DNA from: Labilibaculum sp.
Lineage (GTDB): Bacteria > Bacteroidota > Bacteroidia > Bacteroidales > Marinifilaceae
Direction: 5' to 3'
Assembly (NCBI GenBank): GCA_016743925.1
Contig: JADGFH010000157.1
Location: 1-10,168 of the forward strand
DNA: 10,168 nucleotides
Positions 7,630 through 10,168 of this stretch are shown here, in pieces. The position numbers and the translations under genes are program-made. The notes below the pieces were generated by a model. That model was not told the DNA's origin. It searched no databases and saw only the letters and a list, made by a program, of their open reading frames with translations. Within the stretch, counting starts at the first letter, position 1, and the number at the start of each line of letters is the position of its first letter.

Positions 7630-7990
7630 TGATATTATTATTAAAGATAGTTTATTTTCTTATTAAAATTTTCACAAAAATTTCCTATTCCAAACATTTC
7701 GTTTAGATTAGTCATTAATTATCTAGAACTTAAAATAGATATTTAATGCTTGGATAAAACAGGACAAACTTTAGAGTTTATTCCTTTTTAAGCATTGCAA
7801 TAATAATCATGGGGATTAAAAAAATGAATATGCTTGAGCATTTCAAGACCTTTCTTTTTGTTGGTAGGGTTATTAGGTGGAGTTTTCCTAAAAAAACCAA
7901 TTATTGTGAATCCATTATATGATTCTCTCTCCTTCAATTTTGCCATTCTTATTTAATTTGACATTTTTCAACTTCACAACTCATATAGAG

Positions 7991-8007
7991 AATTCTGTGC
8001 CAGAATT
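7991..8007. repeat. Perfect 7-3-7 inverted repeat
   Basis: AATTCTG, loop TGC, CAGAATT. This is a compact hairpin in the gene-free region, not followed by a T-run, so it is not a standard terminator. It may be a protein-binding site or part of a small RNA. Function unknown. Confidence 0.4.
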
Positions 8008-8132
8008 AATTTAGCTACAGTTTCCAAATTTCCTATGAAGTTTAACGAACGCTAAATGTGAATGTTACGAAAGTTTAAGTATTTTTAATCATTCTAGATA
8101 AGAATAGATTCTTTTATTGAGTGTAGAAAGTA

Positions 8133-8158
8133 TCCACAATACGTGGAATCAATTCCAC
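8133..8158. repeat. Overlapping inverted repeats with mutually exclusive pairing
   Basis: Three related arms in a row: TCCAC (8133-8137), GTGGAAT (8143-8149) and ATTCCAC (8152-8158). The middle arm pairs perfectly with the third (7-2-7) and over five bases (GTGGA) with the first, so the two pairings exclude each other. The site lies about 115 bases before the gbsR-type operator. It could be a dimer-binding site with an extra half-site; there is no further evidence. Confidence 0.4.
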
Positions 8159-8271
8159 ACACGAAACAACTCATTATCAACATAATAAATAAACTAAACA
8201 AACATTTCATAAGTCCAAAACACATCTATTGATTTACTTTTTTACACTTCTTAAAGAAAAATTAACAATTT

Positions 8272-8295
8272 TTAGTTCGGACAGATCCGAACTAA
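8272..8295. promoter_or_regulatory. Operator 1, predicted autoregulatory site of the GbsR-type repressor
   Basis: A perfect inverted repeat with left arm TTAGTTCGGA, spacer CAGA and right arm TCCGAACTAA (10-4-10). It ends 3 bases before the -7 element of the regulator gene and its left arm covers the -33 region, so a bound protein would block the promoter. The same 24-bp geometry and core recur at 8926-8949. A MarR/GbsR-like dimer typically binds a site of this size and symmetry; binding by this particular regulator is inferred from location. Confidence 0.82.
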
Positions 8296-8306
8296 GTGTA
8301 TATTTG
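8276..8306 (+). promoter_or_regulatory. Bacteroidota-type promoter of the regulator gene
   Basis: The -7 element TATATTTG (8299-8306) fits the Bacteroidota housekeeping consensus TAnnTTTG exactly. TTCG at 8276-8279 is 19 bases upstream and matches three of four bases of the TTTG -33 element. Transcription would begin around 8311-8314, giving a leader of about 15 nt before the ATG at 8328. The -33 element lies inside operator 1. Confidence 0.75.
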
Positions 8307-8327
8307 CATTGTTAAGTTTTAGAAAAG

Positions 8328-8849
8328 ATGAAGAACCTACAAGAATTAGAAGAAAGAAAAAAGTTGTTAGTAGAAAGATATGGTCTTTTTATGGAGAAGC
8401 AGGAAAAGCTTGCTCCTATTGCTGCTCGTATTTTTGCTACCCTACTTATTAATAAAGAAACCGGAAGCACATTTGATGAATTAGTTCATTTTTTAGGAGC
8501 TAGCAAAAGTACAGTATCGACAAATCTAAAATCACTACAAAAAGTTGAAATTGTACATTTCTTTACTAAACCAGGCGATCGCAAAAAATATTTCACTTTA
8601 AATCCTATTGGTTTTCTTACCAGAATTGAGGAGAACTTAAAAATGTATAAAACAGAACATGAATTGGCAACAGAAGTAATCAACTTTAAAAAAGAAGCCA
8701 ATGAAATTGTGAAAAAACCGGAAGACGAATTTGAACTATTGCATGAAACGCCATATGTGGATTACCTAGCAAATACAATTACCATTCTAGAACAACTAAG
8801 AGATGGTATCAAAAGTAAATGCTCAACTTTTCTAAAATTAAATAAATAA
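8328..8849 (+). CDS. GbsR/MarR-family transcriptional repressor of the efflux operon
   Basis: 173 residues with a central winged helix-turn-helix. APIAARIFATLLI (29-41) begins the domain; SKSTVSTNLKSLQ (59-71) is the recognition helix, and TKPGDRKKYFTL (80-91) is the beta wing. The C-terminal half (about 97-165) is helical and charged and probably forms the dimer interface. The arrangement and length fit the GbsR branch (COG1510-like) of MarR-type regulators. It lies 212 bases upstream of an RND adaptor gene in the same direction, a common Bacteroidota layout in which the regulator represses the pump. Matching palindromes at its own promoter and before the adaptor support control of both. The ligand is unknown; GbsR of Bacillus senses choline, but nothing here points to that. 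Confidence 0.85.
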   Translation: MKNLQELEERKKLLVERYGLFMEKQEKLAPIAARIFATLLINKETGSTFDELVHFLGASKSTVSTNLKSLQKVEIVHFFTKPGDRKKYFTLNPIGFLTRIEENLKMYKTEHELATEVINFKKEANEIVKKPEDEFELLHETPYVDYLANTITILEQLRDGIKSKCSTFLKLNK

Positions 8850-8897
8850 ACCTCTTACTAAATACATCCAATTATCAAATAAAGTTTAAATAACTGT

Positions 8898-8930
8898 ACT
8901 AACGTGCATCAATTAATGTACAACGTTAGT
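8898..8930. repeat. Second inverted repeat overlapping operator 2
   Basis: ACTAACGT (8898-8905) and ACGTTAGT (8923-8930) are perfect reverse complements separated by 17 bases, with an imperfect inner pair (TGCAT with ATGTA). The right arm shares TTAGT with the left arm of operator 2. Direct TGTAC copies at 8895 and 8917 sit 22 bases apart. This may extend the operator into a two-dimer site or mark a competing binding site. Confidence 0.45.
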
Positions 8931-8949
8931 TCGTTAATGAGCGAACTAA
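8926..8949. promoter_or_regulatory. Operator 2, predicted repressor site for the efflux operon
   Basis: Left arm TTAGTTCGTT, spacer AATG, right arm AGCGAACTAA: the same 10-4-10 layout as operator 1, with one mismatched pair between the arms and the outer eight bases of each arm identical to operator 1 (TTAGTTCG and CGAACTAA). An extra direct copy of GAACTAAA follows at 8952-8959, one near-helical turn from the copy in the right arm. It lies 112 bases before the adaptor start codon, where the pump promoter is expected. Confidence 0.8.
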
Positions 8950-8963
8950 AAGAACTAAATTTC
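8930..8963 (+). promoter_or_regulatory. Candidate promoter of the RND efflux operon
   Basis: TAAATTTC at 8956-8963 matches seven of eight positions of TAnnTTTG. TTCG at 8930-8933, inside operator 2, lies 22 bases upstream as a weak -33 element. The -7 element begins 6 bases after the operator, similar to the 3-base gap at the regulator promoter. The resulting leader of roughly 90 nt holds no obvious terminator or riboswitch. Confidence 0.45.
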
Positions 8964-9061
8964 ATAGGCTAACTAAAAGTTAAAACCAGCACTTGTTATC
9001 TCTCAAAACCAAGATAATCACGAATGGTGCAGATTTTTAAAAATAAACAAATTATTATCAA

Positions 9062-10168
9062 ATGATTAGAAATTACCTACTATCAGGATTAGCAATTAGC
9101 TTACTAGCATTATCTTCTTGCAGTAATCCGCAGCATCAACAAGCAGCTCAAGGTCCAATGCCATTTCCTGTGCAATCAGCTGAGAAAAACAATGTGACGG
9201 TATACAATGAATATGCTGCTAACCTAGAAGGAGAACAAAACATAGAGATTCGCGCCAAAGTTGATGGTTTTGTTGATAAGATTTATATTGACGAAGGTGC
9301 AGAAGTAAAAAAAGGGCAATTGCTATTTAAGCTAAGTGCAGAAACTTTAAATCAACAGGTTAATGCTGCTAAAGCAAACATTGAAGTAGCAAAAGCTCAA
9401 GTAGTTTCGGCTCAAGTAGAAGTAGACAAAGTAATGCCACTTGTACAGAAAAACATTATTAGTGCTGTTCAATTAAAAACTGCTGAAAGCAATCTAAATG
9501 CCACTAAAGCACAGTTAATTGCAGCACAAGCTGATTATATGAATACGAAGGAAAACTTAGACTATACCTTTATAAAAAGTCCGGTAGATGGTATCGTTGG
9601 AAGCATTCCTTACAGAATTGGAAGTTTGGTTGGTCGTACAGAAGCACAACCACTAACAACGGTTTCCAATGTTAGTAATGTATACGCTTATTTTACTTTA
9701 AACGAAAAGCAATTACTTCAATTCAATCGCCAATTAAATGGCAATAGTATTGCCAGCAAAATAAAGGAATTGCCAGAAGTTGAATTAATTCTTGCTGATG
9801 GAGTAACCTACGATCAAAAAGGTAAAATTGAAACGATTAACGGAATGGTAAATCCAAGAACTGGAAGTATTAGTTATCGTGCTATCTTTCCTAATCCTGC
9901 GAACCTATTAAGAAATGGTAGTAGTGGTAAAGTAAAGATGTCTTCTATCGAAAATAATATCATCATGGTTCCTCAGAAAGCAACATATGAAATGCAAGGA
10001 AAGAAATTTGTATATCTGGTAAATAAAGAGAACAAAGTACAAGCAAAAGAGGTGTTAGTTAGTGCTTCTGTAAATGAAAAATTCATTGTGCAAAATGGCT
10101 TAAACGAAGGAGAAACTTTTGTAACCGACGGATTAATAAAATTGCGTGAAGGAATGCTAATTCAACCT
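9062..10168 (+). CDS. RND efflux pump periplasmic adaptor lipoprotein, AcrA/MexA type (3' end outside window)
   Basis: 369 codons, open to the window edge and close to the family's normal length of 370-400. The signal peptide ends in LALSSC with Cys20 lipidated; the following SNPQHQ has no acidic run, so periplasmic retention is expected. Order of parts: first half of the biotinyl-lipoyl fold (IEIRAKVDGFVDKIYIDEGA, 61-80, then EVKKGQLLFKL), an Ala/Gln-rich helical hairpin (about 95-165), the second lipoyl half (YTFIKSPVDGIVG, 168-180), a beta barrel (about 200-295) and a membrane-proximal domain (about 300-369). It links an inner-membrane RND transporter to an outer-membrane channel; those genes should follow downstream. 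It lies behind operator 2, so expression is probably controlled by the GbsR-type repressor. There is no clear Shine-Dalgarno sequence before the ATG, as is usual in Bacteroidota. Confidence 0.92.
   Translation, partial: MIRNYLLSGLAISLLALSSCSNPQHQQAAQGPMPFPVQSAEKNNVTVYNEYAANLEGEQNIEIRAKVDGFVDKIYIDEGAEVKKGQLLFKLSAETLNQQVNAAKANIEVAKAQVVSAQVEVDKVMPLVQKNIISAVQLKTAESNLNATKAQLIAAQADYMNTKENLDYTFIKSPVDGIVGSIPYRIGSLVGRTEAQPLTTVSNVSNVYAYFTLNEKQLLQFNRQLNGNSIASKIKELPEVELILADGVTYDQKGKIETINGMVNPRTGSISYRAIFPNPANLLRNGSSGKVKMSSIENNIIMVPQKATYEMQGKKFVYLVNKENKVQAKEVLVSASVNEKFIVQNGLNEGETFVTDGLIKLREGMLIQP

Larger units (their letters stand above)
7630..8271. other. Divergent intergenic region with short inverted repeats, no gene seen
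   Basis: About 640 bases between the divergently transcribed beta-helix lipoprotein and GbsR-type regulator. The longest plausible frame found (7809-7922, 37 codons, plus strand) resembles nothing known. For the lipoprotein (minus strand), TATCTTTA lies about 12 bases before its ATG and differs from TAnnTTTG at one position; a TTTG lies 25 bases further upstream, so this is only a weak promoter candidate. Besides the repeats listed separately, a 6-2-6 palindrome (AAGAAT, AG, ATTCTT) is at 8100-8113. No transposase remnants or tRNA are visible. Confidence 0.5.

Noticed and set aside
6961..7666. Plus-strand frames of 122 and 147 codons opposite the beta-helix gene
   Set aside because: They are antisense to a repeat-rich coding region; their Ser/Thr/Ile-rich translations are the mirror of the N-x-I/V-Y coils and acidic linker.
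7809..7922. 37-codon plus-strand open frame in the divergent intergenic region
   Set aside because: Too short, no recognisable motif, no promoter or ribosome-binding signal; compatible with chance in AT-rich DNA.
8850..8925. Terminator between the regulator and the adaptor gene
   Set aside because: No stem followed by a T-run is visible; the inverted repeat at 8898-8930 fits an operator better, and read-through from the regulator remains possible.
1..10168. Mobile element, CRISPR array, defence system or tRNA
   Set aside because: No transposase, integrase, regularly spaced direct repeats, nuclease/helicase genes or cloverleaf-like sequence was seen.

Overview
The window looks like a chromosomal segment of an AT-rich Bacteroidota bacterium. 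The evidence is two lipoprotein signal peptides, a perfect TAnnTTTG-type -7 promoter element (TATATTTG), little Shine-Dalgarno signal before the start codons, and proteins that read like Bacteroidota homologues. A marine or gut Bacteroidales/Marinilabiliales-type organism is possible, but I cannot place the genus.

Positions 1-5904 (minus strand) are the upstream end of a surface-polysaccharide operon. Transcription runs from about 5904 towards 1 through: a PLP-dependent sugar aminotransferase (wbpE-like), a hexapeptide-repeat N-acyltransferase (wbpD-like, overlapping wbpE by 37 bases), a Gfo/Idh/MocA NAD-dependent sugar dehydrogenase (wbpB-like), a UDP-HexNAc 6-dehydrogenase of the TviB/WbpO type, a Wzx-type flippase, and the first 80 codons of a glycosyltransferase cut by the window edge. 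The first four enzymes fit a pathway to a UDP-2,3-diacetamido-2,3-dideoxy-hexuronic acid: C6 oxidation, C3 oxidation, C3 transamination, then N-acetylation. The flippase would export the lipid-linked repeat unit. The C2 epimerase (wbpI-like), the polymerase and the other transferases are not in view.

Positions 5905-6465 hold a roughly 500-base AT-rich leader with inverted repeats and no convincing gene, then a strong bidirectional terminator (6411-6446). The terminator closes a minus-strand gene for a right-handed beta-helix lipoprotein (6466-7629). An acidic stretch directly after its lipidated cysteine suggests export to the cell surface.

Positions 7630-8271 are a gene-free divergent intergenic region with several short inverted repeats. 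From 8272 to the end, on the plus strand, lies an efflux module: a GbsR/MarR-type repressor and the periplasmic adaptor lipoprotein of an RND efflux pump, nearly complete at the window edge. The clearest unlabelled signal is a pair of matching 24-bp inverted repeats (10-bp arms, 4-bp spacer, outer core TTAGTTCG...CGAACTAA). One lies immediately upstream of the -7 element of the regulator and the other sits in the gap before the adaptor gene. They form a self-contained predicted regulon: the repressor would control both itself and the pump.

I see no tRNA, rRNA, CRISPR array, insertion sequence or phage gene. Apart from the operator pair and a few structural oddities, the gene content belongs to known families.
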